Below, one piece after another: positions 19,703 to 28,433 of a stretch of DNA of 64,000 nt. The stretch covers positions 1-64,000 of the forward strand of contig NZ_FRCK01000002.1 in NCBI RefSeq assembly GCF_900142875.1, written 5' to 3'. This DNA is from Paracoccus solventivorans. GTDB lineage: Bacteria > Pseudomonadota > Alphaproteobacteria > Rhodobacterales > Rhodobacteraceae. Within the stretch, counting starts at the first letter, position 1; each line of letters opens with the position of its first letter. The notes beneath the pieces were generated by a model. That model was not told the origin of the DNA. It saw only the letters and a list, made by a program, of their open reading frames with translations, and searched no databases. A program made the position numbers and the translations under genes.

Positions 19703-20875
19703 ATGGCCGTCGAGAACTGGATTTCCGACCGTATCACCCAGCTGGTCGACTTCCGCCGCGACCTGCACCGCAACCCGGAACTGCTCTACGACCTGCCCCG
19801 CACCGCGGCGCGTGTGGCCGAGGCGCTGCGCGAGGCCGGGGTGGACGAGGTGCACGAGGGCATCGGCCGCACCGGCGTGGTGGCGGTGATCCGCGGGCGC
19901 TCCAACCGCTCGGGCCGGACCATCGGCCTGCGCTCGGACATGGACGCGCTGCCGATCGTCGAGGCCACCGGCGCCGACTGGGCCTCGGAAGTGCCGGGCA
20001 AGATGCACGCCTGCGGCCATGACGGCCACACCGCCATGCTGCTGGGCGCCGCCATGGGGCTGGCGCAAAGCCGCAACTTCGACGGCACGGTGGTGCTGAT
20101 CTTCCAGCCGGCCGAGGAAGGCGGCGCCGGCGCCCGCGCCATGATCGAGGACGGGCTGTTCCAGCGCTTTCCGGTCGACGAGGTCTACGGGATGCACAAC
20201 CGCCCCGGCCTGCCGGTGGGCGAGTTCACCATCGCGCCGGGGCCGATCATGGGCTCGGTCGACATGTTCGACATCGAGATCACCGGCAAGGGCGGCCATG
20301 CGGCCCAGCCCGACCGCACCATCGACCCGATGCCGGTGATGGCAGCGCTGATCCAGGGGTTGCAGAGCATCGTGTCGCGCAACCTCGACCCGGTGGATTC
20401 GGCCGTGGTCTCGGTCACCCGCGTGCAGGCGGGCGACGCCTATAACGTGATCCCGCAGACGCTGGCGCTGGCCGGCACCGTGCGCACCCTGCGCGAAGAG
20501 GTCCGCGACCTGATCGAGGCGCGGATGGGCGAGATGGTGCAGGGCATCGCCGCCGCCTATGGCGCCACCGCGCGGCTGGACTATGGCCGCCACTATCCGG
20601 TCACCGTCAACCACGACGCGCATACCGAATACGCGGCGCTGGCCGCGGAAACCGTGGCGGGCGCGGGCCGGGTCCACCGCGACATGCCGCAGACGCTGGG
20701 GGGCGAGGATTTTTCCTTCATGCTGAACGAGGTGCCGGGCGCGATGATCAACATCGGCAACGGCGACAGCGCCGGGCTGCACCACCCCGCCTATGATTTC
20801 AACGACGATGCCATCGCCTGGGGCGTGTCCTACTGGACCGCGCTGGTGCGCAGCCGGCTACCGTTGCAGGAGTAA
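19703..20875 (+). CDS. M20-family amidohydrolase (N-carbamoyl/N-acyl-amino-acid hydrolase type)
   Basis: 390 residues with the M20D metal and catalytic pattern: [54 protein letters not shown]. The family removes acyl, carbamoyl or related groups from amino-acid nitrogen. In the known ATC pathway an enzyme of this class hydrolyses N-carbamoyl-L-cysteine to cysteine, which would fit the preceding gene. It lies 9 bp after that gene and 2 bp before the PLP enzyme. Confidence 0.88.
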   Translation: MAVENWISDRITQLVDFRRDLHRNPELLYDLPRTAARVAEALREAGVDEVHEGIGRTGVVAVIRGRSNRSGRTIGLRSDMDALPIVEATGADWASEVPGKMHACGHDGHTAMLLGAAMGLAQSRNFDGTVVLIFQPAEEGGAGARAMIEDGLFQRFPVDEVYGMHNRPGLPVGEFTIAPGPIMGSVDMFDIEITGKGGHAAQPDRTIDPMPVMAALIQGLQSIVSRNLDPVDSAVVSVTRVQAGDAYNVIPQTLALAGTVRTLREEVRDLIEARMGEMVQGIAAAYGATARLDYGRHYPVTVNHDAHTEYAALAAETVAGAGRVHRDMPQTLGGEDFSFMLNEVPGAMINIGNGDSAGLHHPAYDFNDDAIAWGVSYWTALVRSRLPLQE

Positions 20876-20877
20876 CG

Positions 20878-22020
20878 ATGCCCTCCCTTTCCTTCCCGGC
20901 CGACCCGGGCGCCGGTTCCGGCCCCGGCCTGCTGCCGGCGCTGCCCGAATGCCGCGACCGGGCCTGGGCGCGGCAGGCGGTGGCGGTGCTGTCGGGCGAC
21001 AGCCACCGTTCCGCCGACACCCATCTGCTGAAGCCGATCTTTCCGGGGCTGCCCGGGATCTCGGTCTATCTCAAGGACGAAAGCACCCACCCGACCGGCA
21101 GTCTCAAGCACCGGCTGGCGCGCTCGCTGTTCCTTTACGGGATCTGCAACGGCCGCATCCGCCGCGATACCGTGCTGGTCGAGGCGTCCTCGGGCTCGAC
21201 CGCCGTGTCCGAGGCGTATTTCGCCCGGCTGCTGGGGCTGCGCTTCATCGCGGTGATGGCGCGCTCGACCAGCCCGTCGAAGATCGAGGCGATCACCAGC
21301 TTCGGCGGCGAATGCAGCTTCGTCGAGCATACGGGCGAGGTCTACGAGGTCGCGGCAAGGCTGGCCGCCAAGCATGGCGGCTATTACCTGGACCAGTTCA
21401 CCCATGCCGAGCGGGCGACCGACTGGCGCGGCAACAACAACATCGCCGACAGCATCTTTCGCCAGATGGAGGGCGAGGAAGCCCCGGTCCCGGAGTGGAT
21501 CGTCACCAGCGCCGGCACCGGCGGCACCGCGGCGACGCTGGGGCGCTATATCCGCTATCGCGGCTTTCGCACCCGGCTGTGCGTGGCCGATGTCGAGGGC
21601 TCGGCCTTCTACGACGCCTGGGCCACCGGCCGCGACGACACCGAGGCGCCGGGCTCGCGCATCGAGGGGATCGGGCGGCCGCGGGTCGAGCCTTCGTTCA
21701 TCCCCAGCGTGATCGACCACATGATCCGGGTGCCGGACGCGGCCTCGATCGCCGCGGCGCATGTGCTGTCGGACCGGCTGTTCCGCCGGGTCGGCGGCTC
21801 GACCGGGACCAACTTCTTTGCGCTGTGCTGCGTGGCGGCGGCGATGATGGCCGAGGGTCAGGGCGGTTCGCTGGTCACGCTGATCTGCGACAGCGGCGAC
21901 CGCTATGCCGACAGCTACTACAACCCCGAGTGGCTGGCGCGCGAGGACATCGACATCGCGCCGTGGCGGGCCGCGCTCGAGCGGTTCCTCGACCACGGCG
22001 GCACGCCGTTTCCAGAATGA
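20878..22020 (+). CDS. PLP-dependent cysteine synthase/cysteine desulfhydrase-like enzyme
   Basis: 380 residues, fold type II PLP enzyme. Schiff-base Lys77 lies in [14 protein letters not shown], and the glycine-rich phosphate loop is [13 protein letters not shown]. The [10 protein letters not shown] form is the one I recall for Cds1-type L-cysteine desulfhydrases, which release sulfide and pyruvate, rather than for CysK/CysM. Alternatives are a cysteine or diaminopropionate synthase. As the last gene of the operon it could degrade cysteine made by the preceding hydrolases. It starts 2 bp after the M20 stop. Confidence 0.82.
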   Translation: MPSLSFPADPGAGSGPGLLPALPECRDRAWARQAVAVLSGDSHRSADTHLLKPIFPGLPGISVYLKDESTHPTGSLKHRLARSLFLYGICNGRIRRDTVLVEASSGSTAVSEAYFARLLGLRFIAVMARSTSPSKIEAITSFGGECSFVEHTGEVYEVAARLAAKHGGYYLDQFTHAERATDWRGNNNIADSIFRQMEGEEAPVPEWIVTSAGTGGTAATLGRYIRYRGFRTRLCVADVEGSAFYDAWATGRDDTEAPGSRIEGIGRPRVEPSFIPSVIDHMIRVPDAASIAAAHVLSDRLFRRVGGSTGTNFFALCCVAAAMMAEGQGGSLVTLICDSGDRYADSYYNPEWLAREDIDIAPWRAALERFLDHGGTPFPE

Positions 22021-22026
22021 CGACCC

Positions 22027-22062
22027 CCCCGCCGCGGCATGGTCCCGCGGCGGGGTGTTTTC
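22027..22062. terminator. bidirectional terminator between convergent operons
   Basis: CCCCGCCGCGG (22027-22037) and CCGCGGCGGGG (22045-22055) form an 11-bp stem with a 7-nt loop followed by TGTTTT on the plus strand. It lies 6 bp after the PLP-enzyme stop and ends just before the convergent SDR stop. Confidence 0.8.
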
Positions 22063-22065
22063 CGC

Positions 22066-22833
22066 TCAGCCCAGCCGGTCGGTGCCGCCGCAGACGGAAA
22101 TCGCCTGCCCCGACATGGTGCGCCCCAAGGGGCTGGCCAGATACAGCACCTGATTGGCGATCTGCTGCGGGGTAACGTATTCACGGATCGCGCTGTGGGA
22201 AAACGCCTCGGCCTCGATCTCGGCGAACGAGGCGCCGCGGGCCTGGGCGCGGGCTTCCATCACCCGGCGCTGGCGGTCGCCCGAGACGATCCCCGGCAGC
22301 ACCGCGTTGACCCGGATGGAATCGCCGCCCAGCTCGATCGCCAGCGATTTCGTCAGCCCGATCACCCCCCATTTCGCCGCCGCATAGGGGCTGCGCAGCG
22401 CGAACCCCAGCCGCCCGGCCAGCGACGAGAGATTCACGATCGAGGGGTTGTCGCTGCCCCGCAGCAGCGGCACGGCGGCGGCGGCGGCCACGAAATGCGA
22501 GGTCAGGCAGATCGCCAGCGTGGCGTTCCACTGGTCCAGCGCCACATCCTCGACCCTGGCGGTCGGCCCGGCGATGCCGGCGTTGTTGACCAGGCAGTCC
22601 AGCCCGCCCATCGCCGCCGCGGCATCCGCCACGAAGCCCCGCAGCGCCTCGGCATCGGCCACGTCGACGCGGCGGGCGAACACCGCCTCGGGCAGCGTCG
22701 CCAGTGCCGCTTCGTCGATGTCGCAGGTGGCCACCTGCGCCCCTTCGGCGAGGAACCCCTCGACGATGGCGCGGCCGATGCCGGCGGCGCCGGCGGTGAC
22801 GATGACGCGGCTTCCGTTGAGATCCAGATTCAT
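22066..22833 (-). CDS. SDR-family oxidoreductase
   Basis: 255 residues: TAGAAGIG nucleotide motif (a TGxxxGIG variant), CDID acidic residue suggesting NAD(H) preference, NNAG, Ser in NLSSLAG and YAAAK catalytic pair, and a PLGRTMSGQ C-terminal block. It probably oxidises a secondary alcohol. ATG 22833 is supported by AGGGAAA upstream. It is 22 bp downstream of the GntR gene on the same strand and so is likely under its control, divergent from the ABC transporter/BKACE operon. Confidence 0.9.
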   Translation of the reverse strand: MNLDLNGSRVIVTAGAAGIGRAIVEGFLAEGAQVATCDIDEAALATLPEAVFARRVDVADAEALRGFVADAAAAMGGLDCLVNNAGIAGPTARVEDVALDQWNATLAICLTSHFVAAAAAVPLLRGSDNPSIVNLSSLAGRLGFALRSPYAAAKWGVIGLTKSLAIELGGDSIRVNAVLPGIVSGDRQRRVMEARAQARGASFAEIEAEAFSHSAIREYVTPQQIANQVLYLASPLGRTMSGQAISVCGGTDRLG

Positions 22834-22855
22834 GGACGGTTTCCCTGTTGAGAGG

Positions 22856-23542
22856 TCACGCAGGCAGGATGTCGCGCGACAGGATGAACTCGGCGGCCGA
22901 ACGGATGTCGGCCTCGACTGCATCGGCGGCGGCCTGCGGGTCGCGGGCCTCGACCGCCTGCACCAGCTGCCCGTGCAGGGCGCGCGACACTGCGGTGCGG
23001 CGGCGGCGGGTGTCCTGTTCCAGGTCCAGGTTGATGATCGGCCCGGCCTTCAGCCACAGCGCCCGAATCACCTCGACCAGCACGGCCGACCCCGCGGCCT
23101 CGTACAGCAGGAAATGCAGTTCCTTGTTGGCGCGGACCGAGGGTTTGGCGTCAGGGGCGCCCAGCGCCTGCGCGAATGCGGCATCGGCCTGGCGCAGCGC
23201 CGCGACCTGCGCGGGGGTGGCGTGGCGCGCGGCCAGCGCGGCGGCGTGGGTCTCGTTGTGGACGCGCACCTCGGTCAGGTCGCGGAACTGGCCCCTGGTC
23301 AGCAGCGGCACCGCCACGGCGCGGTTGGGCAGCACCACCAGCGCCTGCTGCGCCACCAGCCGCGCCACCGCGTCGCGCACCGGCATCACCGACACCCCCA
23401 GCCGTTCGGCCAGTTCGCGCATCGGGATGCGATCGTCGGGACGCAGTTCCCCCGACAGCAGCATTTCCGTCAGCGCATCATGGACCTGGCTCGCCAGAGA
23501 GGCGACCCGAAGCGGCGTTATCGTCTTATCCTGACTGGTCAT
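22856..23542 (-). CDS. GntR-family transcriptional regulator (FadR/FCD subfamily)
   Basis: 228 residues: N-terminal winged helix (QVHDALTEMLLSGELRPDDRIPMRELAERLGVSVMPVRDAVARL, positions about 18-61) and an all-helical C-terminal FCD domain with the metal-site-like residues around EVRVHNETHAA and ELHFLLYEAA. It is expected to bind a small carboxylate and control the divergent catabolic operon and itself. Two copies of one palindrome lie between it and the transporter. ATG 23542 has GAGGGTGA in front. Confidence 0.93.
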   Translation of the reverse strand: MTSQDKTITPLRVASLASQVHDALTEMLLSGELRPDDRIPMRELAERLGVSVMPVRDAVARLVAQQALVVLPNRAVAVPLLTRGQFRDLTEVRVHNETHAAALAARHATPAQVAALRQADAAFAQALGAPDAKPSVRANKELHFLLYEAAGSAVLVEVIRALWLKAGPIINLDLEQDTRRRRTAVSRALHGQLVQAVEARDPQAAADAVEADIRSAAEFILSRDILPA

Positions 23543-23565
23543 TTCACCCTCGGCTTGCCCTAACT

Positions 23566-23580
23566 GTGATCTCAGATCGC
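23566..23580. promoter_or_regulatory. putative GntR operator, proximal site
   Basis: GTGATCTCAGATCGC, a near-perfect palindrome embedded in a longer block (AACTGTGATCTCAGATC) that is repeated at 23664-23679. It lies 24 bp upstream of the GntR start codon. Confidence 0.75.
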
Positions 23581-23666
23581 GCGCAAGGCAAGGCCATAAT
23601 ATCTCGGGTCTATTTTGCAGTTGCAGCATGAATTTTTGATTGACGCAGGCGGAATCGACTGCAACT

Positions 23667-23681
23667 GTGATCTCAGATCAC
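23667..23681. promoter_or_regulatory. putative GntR operator, distal site
   Basis: GTGATCTCAGATCAC, a perfect palindrome about a central C, 45 bp upstream of the binding-protein start. Its centre is 101 bp from the other site. The inverted pair CAGTTGCAG (23618-23626) and CTGCAACTG (23659-23667) lies between and beside them. Confidence 0.75.
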
Positions 23682-23725
23682 GGCAGGACCGCGATCCACG
23701 AGATTTTCCTGGGGAGGAGAAATCC

Positions 23726-24964
23726 ATGCTTCACCGCCGCCGGCTGCTTGCCGCCACCACCGCGCTGACCCTTGGGGCCGCGCTGTTGCCGCTGGGCGCT
23801 TTCGCGCAGGACGACGGGCCGATCCGCATCGGCCACCTGACGCCGCGCACCGGGTTCCTGGGCCCGCTGGGCGAATATGCGGTCATGGCCGCCGATCTTG
23901 CCGTCGAAGAGATCAACGCCGCCGGCGGGGTCAACGGCCGCATGATCGAGATCATCAAGGAGGACTCGGTCAACCCGCAGACCGCCTCGACCAAGGCCGA
24001 GCGCATGATCGAGCGCGACGAGGTCGTCGCCATCGTGGGCGAGATCAGCTCGGCCTCGGCGCTGACCATCTCGCAGGTCGCCGACCGCGCCCAGCGCCCG
24101 TTCATCAACACCGGCGCCAACTCGGACACGCTGCGCGGCAGCGACTGCAAGCGCTACATGTTCCACGTCGAGACGCAGAACGCGATGTACGTGAACGCCG
24201 AGGGCCAGTACCTGCAGAACGAGGGGCTGGTCGACGGCAAGAACTGGTATCTGCTGACCGCCGACTATGCGTTCGGCCACGACCTGCTGAACGCGGCCAA
24301 GGCGTTCCTGGACCGCAGCAACGGCAATATCGCCGGCGACGATCTGGTGCCGACCGACGCCACCGATTTCTCGTCCTATCTGCTGAAGGTGCGCGAAGCG
24401 AAGCCCGATGTCGTGGTCTCGAACCTGGCCGGGACGCAGATCACCAGCTTCCTCAAGCAATATACCGAGTTCGGGCTGGACGCGCCGGTCGGCGGCTTCG
24501 GCTTCGACACCGCCTCGGCCTGGGCCGCGGGGGGCGAGAACTTCAAGGGCACCTGGCCGACGGTCTGGACCCATCAGGTCGACACCGAACGCTCGCAGGC
24601 CTTCGTCAAGGCGTTCACGGACAAATACGGCAAGCCGCCGGAAAACCAGGCCTTCGGCGACTACACCGCGATGTATATCCTCAAGCAGGCGATCGAGGCG
24701 GTGGGCACCGACGGCGAGGCGCTGGTGGGCTATCTGGAGAACCCGGAAAACACCTTCGACGTGATGAAATCGCGTCCCGCCTATTTCAACCCCAAGAACC
24801 ACCAGCTGATGCAAGAGGTCTACACGATCACGGCGCTGCCCCCGGGCGAGCAGCAGAACCAGTGGGACATCTTCACCACCTCGGCGCCGGTGCCGGCCCC
24901 CGACCAGCCGCTGGAAACGCTGATCGAGGCTGCCGTGGGGGGCGAATGCAGCTTCGGCGGCTGA
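23726..24964 (+). CDS. branched-chain amino-acid-type ABC transporter substrate-binding protein
   Basis: 412 residues, Peripla_BP_6 (LivJ-type). A signal peptide covers about residues 1-28 (ending GAFAQ); the mature start IRIGHLTPRTGFLGPLGEY and IVGEISSASALTISQVADR are family blocks. Proteins of this type bind branched amino acids but also aromatic acids, amides and urea. ATG 23726 is preceded by GGGGAGGAGA. First gene of a five-gene operon with the BKACE enzyme at its end, so the ligand may be a hydroxy or keto acid. Confidence 0.93.
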   Translation: MLHRRRLLAATTALTLGAALLPLGAFAQDDGPIRIGHLTPRTGFLGPLGEYAVMAADLAVEEINAAGGVNGRMIEIIKEDSVNPQTASTKAERMIERDEVVAIVGEISSASALTISQVADRAQRPFINTGANSDTLRGSDCKRYMFHVETQNAMYVNAEGQYLQNEGLVDGKNWYLLTADYAFGHDLLNAAKAFLDRSNGNIAGDDLVPTDATDFSSYLLKVREAKPDVVVSNLAGTQITSFLKQYTEFGLDAPVGGFGFDTASAWAAGGENFKGTWPTVWTHQVDTERSQAFVKAFTDKYGKPPENQAFGDYTAMYILKQAIEAVGTDGEALVGYLENPENTFDVMKSRPAYFNPKNHQLMQEVYTITALPPGEQQNQWDIFTTSAPVPAPDQPLETLIEAAVGGECSFGG

Positions 24965-24975
24965 CCTGAAACCGC

Positions 24976-24999
24976 GGGGCGCGGCGGCGGCCGCGCCCC
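24976..24999 (+). terminator. intra-operon hairpin after the LivJ-type gene
   Basis: GGGGCGCGGC and GCCGCGCCCC form a 10-bp stem with a 4-nt loop 11 bp after the stop codon. The same arrangement occurs after the other binding-protein gene at 14270, supporting a role in differential expression. Confidence 0.6.
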
Positions 25000-25024
25000 T
25001 TCCCTTTGCCGGAAGGGCCAAGCG

Positions 25025-25903
25025 ATGAACCTGTTTCTCTTTGCCGCGCAGCTCCTGAACGGGCTGCTGGACGGCTTCTATTACCTGCTGATCGCGCTGG
25101 GGCTGTCGCTGATCTTTTCGCTGGGCGGGATCGTGAACCTGGCGCATGGGGCGTTCTATGCGCTGGGGGCCTATCTCGCGTTCCTGCTGACCCCGTATCT
25201 GGGGTTCTTCCCCGTGCTGGTCATCGTGCCGCTGCTGGTCGCGGGGCTGGGCATGGTGACCGAGCGGCTGCTGTTCACCCGCTTCTATAAGGCCGACCCG
25301 CTCTATTCGCTGCTGCTGACCTTTGGACTTGCCATGGTGATCGAGCAGGCGCTGCGCTGGTATTTCGGCGCCTCGCCGCAGGCCTATTCCATGCCCTCGG
25401 TGCTGACCGGGCAGGTGTTCCTGGGCGATTTCGTCTATTCCCGCTACCGGCTGTTCCAGATCGCGGTGGCGATCGCGGTGGTGGCGGCGGTGTGGGTGCT
25501 GCTGAACCGCACGGCCTTTGGCCGCATCGTGCGCGCCGGCATCCAGAACCCCGACATCCTGGGCGCGATGGGGATTTCCCTGCGCCCCTATCTGTCGGCG
25601 GTGGCCGGCATCGGCATCGGGCTGGCGGGGCTGGCCGGGGTGCTGATGGCGCCGATCTATCCCGTGCACCCGGCGATGGGGGCCGAGATCCTGACCGCGG
25701 CCTTCGTCGTGGTGGTGATCGGGGGCCTCGGCTCGTTCTGGGGGGTGGTCGTGGCCGCGCTGCTGGTCGGGCTGGTCAAGGGCTTCATGATCGCCATCGG
25801 CCAGTCGGCGATGTCCATGGCCGCCATCTATCTGCTGATGTTCGTCGTGCTGCTGCTGCGTCCGCGCGGGCTGATGGGCGAACGCATCCTGCGTTTCGAA
25901 TGA
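25025..25903 (+). CDS. LivH-type ABC transporter permease
   Basis: 292 residues with about eight hydrophobic segments, starting NGLLDGFYYLLIALGLSLIF and containing GIVNLAHGAFYALGAYLAF, the conserved LivH block, and the ATPase-docking segment GIQNPDILGAMGI. It forms the membrane pore with the LivM domain of the next protein. ATG 25025 follows AAGGGCCAAGCG. The stop overlaps a possible start of the next gene (ATGA at 25900). Confidence 0.94.
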   Translation: MNLFLFAAQLLNGLLDGFYYLLIALGLSLIFSLGGIVNLAHGAFYALGAYLAFLLTPYLGFFPVLVIVPLLVAGLGMVTERLLFTRFYKADPLYSLLLTFGLAMVIEQALRWYFGASPQAYSMPSVLTGQVFLGDFVYSRYRLFQIAVAIAVVAAVWVLLNRTAFGRIVRAGIQNPDILGAMGISLRPYLSAVAGIGIGLAGLAGVLMAPIYPVHPAMGAEILTAAFVVVVIGGLGSFWGVVVAALLVGLVKGFMIAIGQSAMSMAAIYLLMFVVLLLRPRGLMGERILRFE

Positions 25904-25911
25904 GGGGCTTC

Positions 25912-28425
25912 ATGCGCATCCATCCCCTGCTGATCGCCGCCGCGGCGCTGGCCGCACTGCCCTTTGCGCTGCAATGGATCGGGCTGACCACGACCTCGGC
26001 CGTCGAGGTGGTGATCTTCGCCGTCGCCGCCATGGGGCTGAACCTGCTGTCGGGCTATACCGGGCTGGTCAGCTTCGGCCACGGCGCCTGGTTCGGCCTG
26101 GGCGCCTATGCCGCGGCACTGGCCGCGCGCGCCCTGCCCGGCCATGCCTTCTGGCTGCCGCTGGCCGCGGCGCTCGCGGTGTCGGCGGTGCTGGCGGCGG
26201 GGTTCGGCGTGCTGATGCTGCGCCGCCGCGGCGTCTATTTCTCGCTGATGACGCTGGCGCTGTCGGCGCTGGGGTTCACCATCGCCTTCCGCTGGACCGC
26301 GCTGACCGGCGGCGAGAACGGCCTGGGCGGGGTCGAGCGCCCGTCCTGGGGCGGCTTCGACCTGAACAACAACATGAACTTCTATATCGTCACCGCGCTG
26401 ATCGCGCTGGCGGTGGCCTTCGGGCTGTGGCGTCTGGTCAACGCGCCGCTGGGCCGGGTGCTGGAAGCGATCCGCGAGAACCAGACCCGCGCCATGGCGC
26501 TTGGGTTCCCGGTGGTGCGCTACAAGCTGGCGGCCTTCGTCACCTCGGCCTCGGTCACCGCGCTGGCCGGCGCGCTTCTGATGTTCAAGAACCGCATGAC
26601 CTCGGCCGAGCCGATGTCGGTGGCGTTTTCCGGCGAGCTGCTGGCGATGGCGGTGATCGGCGGGATGCGCGGCTTCCTGGGGCCGGCGCTGGGGGCGCTG
26701 TTCTACGTGTTCTTCCGCGAATACCTGTCGATGTGGACGGAAAACTGGCTGTTCTGGTTCGGGCTGGTGTTCGTCGGCTTCGTGATGTTCGCGCCCGAGG
26801 GGCTGGTGGGCATCGGCCGGCAGGTAATGGCGCGGCTGCGCCCCGGCCCGACGCTGGCCGCGGCCATGGCCGACCGTCGCGCCACCGCCCTGCCCCTGCC
26901 CGCGATGCTGCGCCGCGACGGCGCGCCCGGCCCGGACGAGGTGCTGAAAGCCGACGAGATCGCCAAGAGCTTCGGCGGGCTCAAGGCCGTGGACGGGGTC
27001 AGCCTGACCGTGCGCGACCGCACCCTGCACGCGCTGATCGGGCCGAATGGCGCCGGCAAGACCACCGCCTTCAACCTGCTGACCGGGATGCTGCGCCCCG
27101 ACGCCGGCCGGGTGACGCTGGAAGGCGCCGAGATCGCCGGGCAAAGCGCCGACGAGATCGCCCGGCAGGGTATCGGCCGCTCGTTCCAGATCACCAGCCT
27201 GTTCCCGGAACTGACCGTGTTCGAGAACGTCCGCCTTGCGGTGCAATCCACCGACCCGCAGCGGATGAACGCCTGGCGCTCGGCCGCCGCGATCGAGCGG
27301 GTGAACGCGCAGGCGCGCGAGATCATCGAATGGGTCGGCCTTGGCGGGATGGAAGGCGCCCGCGCGGGCTCGCTCTCCTACGGCGGGCAGCGGCTGCTGG
27401 ACCTCGGGCTGGCGCTGGCCACCCGCCCGCGCATCCTGCTGGCGGACGAGCCGCTGGCCGGGCTGTCGGTCGCGGAACGCGAACGCGTGGGCAACCTGAT
27501 CAAGCAGGTGTCGCAGGACGTGCCGGTGCTGCTGGTCGAACACGATATCGACCGGGTGTTTTCGCTCGCCGACCACGTGACGGTGATGAACGAGGGCAAG
27601 GTGCTGCTGGACGGCGACGTGGCGGCCGCGCGCAGCTCGGGCAAGGTGCAGGAAATCTACATCGGCTCGGGCACCTCGGCGGTGGCGGCGACCGCCCATC
27701 ACGGGCAGGCGGGCACCGAAACCCTGTGCCGGCTTGAGGGCGTGAACGTCCATTACGGCAAGAGCCACATCCTGCACGACGTCGGCTTCGACATCCGCAA
27801 GGGCGAGATCCTCGCGCTGTTGGGCCGCAACGGCGCCGGGAAATCGACGCTGCTCAAGGCGATGATCGGGATCGCGCCGGTCAGCTCGGGCACCATAACG
27901 CTGGACGGGCAGCAGATTTCCGGCCTGCCGCCCTCGGCGGTGGCGCGGGCGGGGGTGGGCTATGTGCCGCAGGGTCGCGGGCTGTTCGCCGGGATGACCG
28001 TGCGCGACAACCTGGAACTCGGCCGCATCCGCCGCCGCACCGGCGCCGGCACCCACTGGTCGGACGAGGAAATCCTGGAATATTTCCCCCGCCTCGCCGA
28101 ACGGATGGAGACCGAGGCCGACCGCCTGTCGGGCGGCGAGCAGCAGATGGCGGCCGTGGCCCGGGCGCTGTCGGGCGACACCAAGATCCTGCTGCTGGAC
28201 GAGCCCTTCGAGGGGCTGGCCCCCGCGGTCGTCGAACAGCTGTTCCGCACCTTCGACCGGCTGCGCGACCGTCTGTCCATCGTGATCGTGGACCACAACC
28301 TCGACCTGGCGCTGGCGCTGTCGGACCGCACGGTGGCGCTGGAACGCGGGCGCATCTTCCACGACGGCCCGTCGCGCGAACTGGCCGAGGATCTTGAATT
28401 GCGCCGCAAGGTGCTGTGGCTGTGA
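25912..28425 (+). CDS. LivM-LivG-LivF triple fusion: permease plus two ATPases
   Basis: 837 residues in one continuous frame. Residues ~1-310 are a LivM permease (LLSGYTGLVSFGHGAWFGLGAY). Residues ~345-585 are a LivG ATPase (Walker A GPNGAGKTT, signature LSYGGQR, ADEPLAGLS). Residues ~610-835 are a LivF ATPase (GRNGAGKST, LSGGEQQMAAVARAL, LDEPFEGLAP). Usually these are three genes, or LivM-LivG is fused and LivF separate. ATG 25912 has GAGGGG 5 bp upstream; ATG 25900 overlaps the LivH stop and would add four residues. With LivH and the binding protein it forms a complete importer. Confidence 0.93.
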   Translation: MRIHPLLIAAAALAALPFALQWIGLTTTSAVEVVIFAVAAMGLNLLSGYTGLVSFGHGAWFGLGAYAAALAARALPGHAFWLPLAAALAVSAVLAAGFGVLMLRRRGVYFSLMTLALSALGFTIAFRWTALTGGENGLGGVERPSWGGFDLNNNMNFYIVTALIALAVAFGLWRLVNAPLGRVLEAIRENQTRAMALGFPVVRYKLAAFVTSASVTALAGALLMFKNRMTSAEPMSVAFSGELLAMAVIGGMRGFLGPALGALFYVFFREYLSMWTENWLFWFGLVFVGFVMFAPEGLVGIGRQVMARLRPGPTLAAAMADRRATALPLPAMLRRDGAPGPDEVLKADEIAKSFGGLKAVDGVSLTVRDRTLHALIGPNGAGKTTAFNLLTGMLRPDAGRVTLEGAEIAGQSADEIARQGIGRSFQITSLFPELTVFENVRLAVQSTDPQRMNAWRSAAAIERVNAQAREIIEWVGLGGMEGARAGSLSYGGQRLLDLGLALATRPRILLADEPLAGLSVAERERVGNLIKQVSQDVPVLLVEHDIDRVFSLADHVTVMNEGKVLLDGDVAAARSSGKVQEIYIGSGTSAVAATAHHGQAGTETLCRLEGVNVHYGKSHILHDVGFDIRKGEILALLGRNGAGKSTLLKAMIGIAPVSSGTITLDGQQISGLPPSAVARAGVGYVPQGRGLFAGMTVRDNLELGRIRRRTGAGTHWSDEEILEYFPRLAERMETEADRLSGGEQQMAAVARALSGDTKILLLDEPFEGLAPAVVEQLFRTFDRLRDRLSIVIVDHNLDLALALSDRTVALERGRIFHDGPSRELAEDLELRRKVLWL

Positions 28426-28433
28426 GAGAGGGA

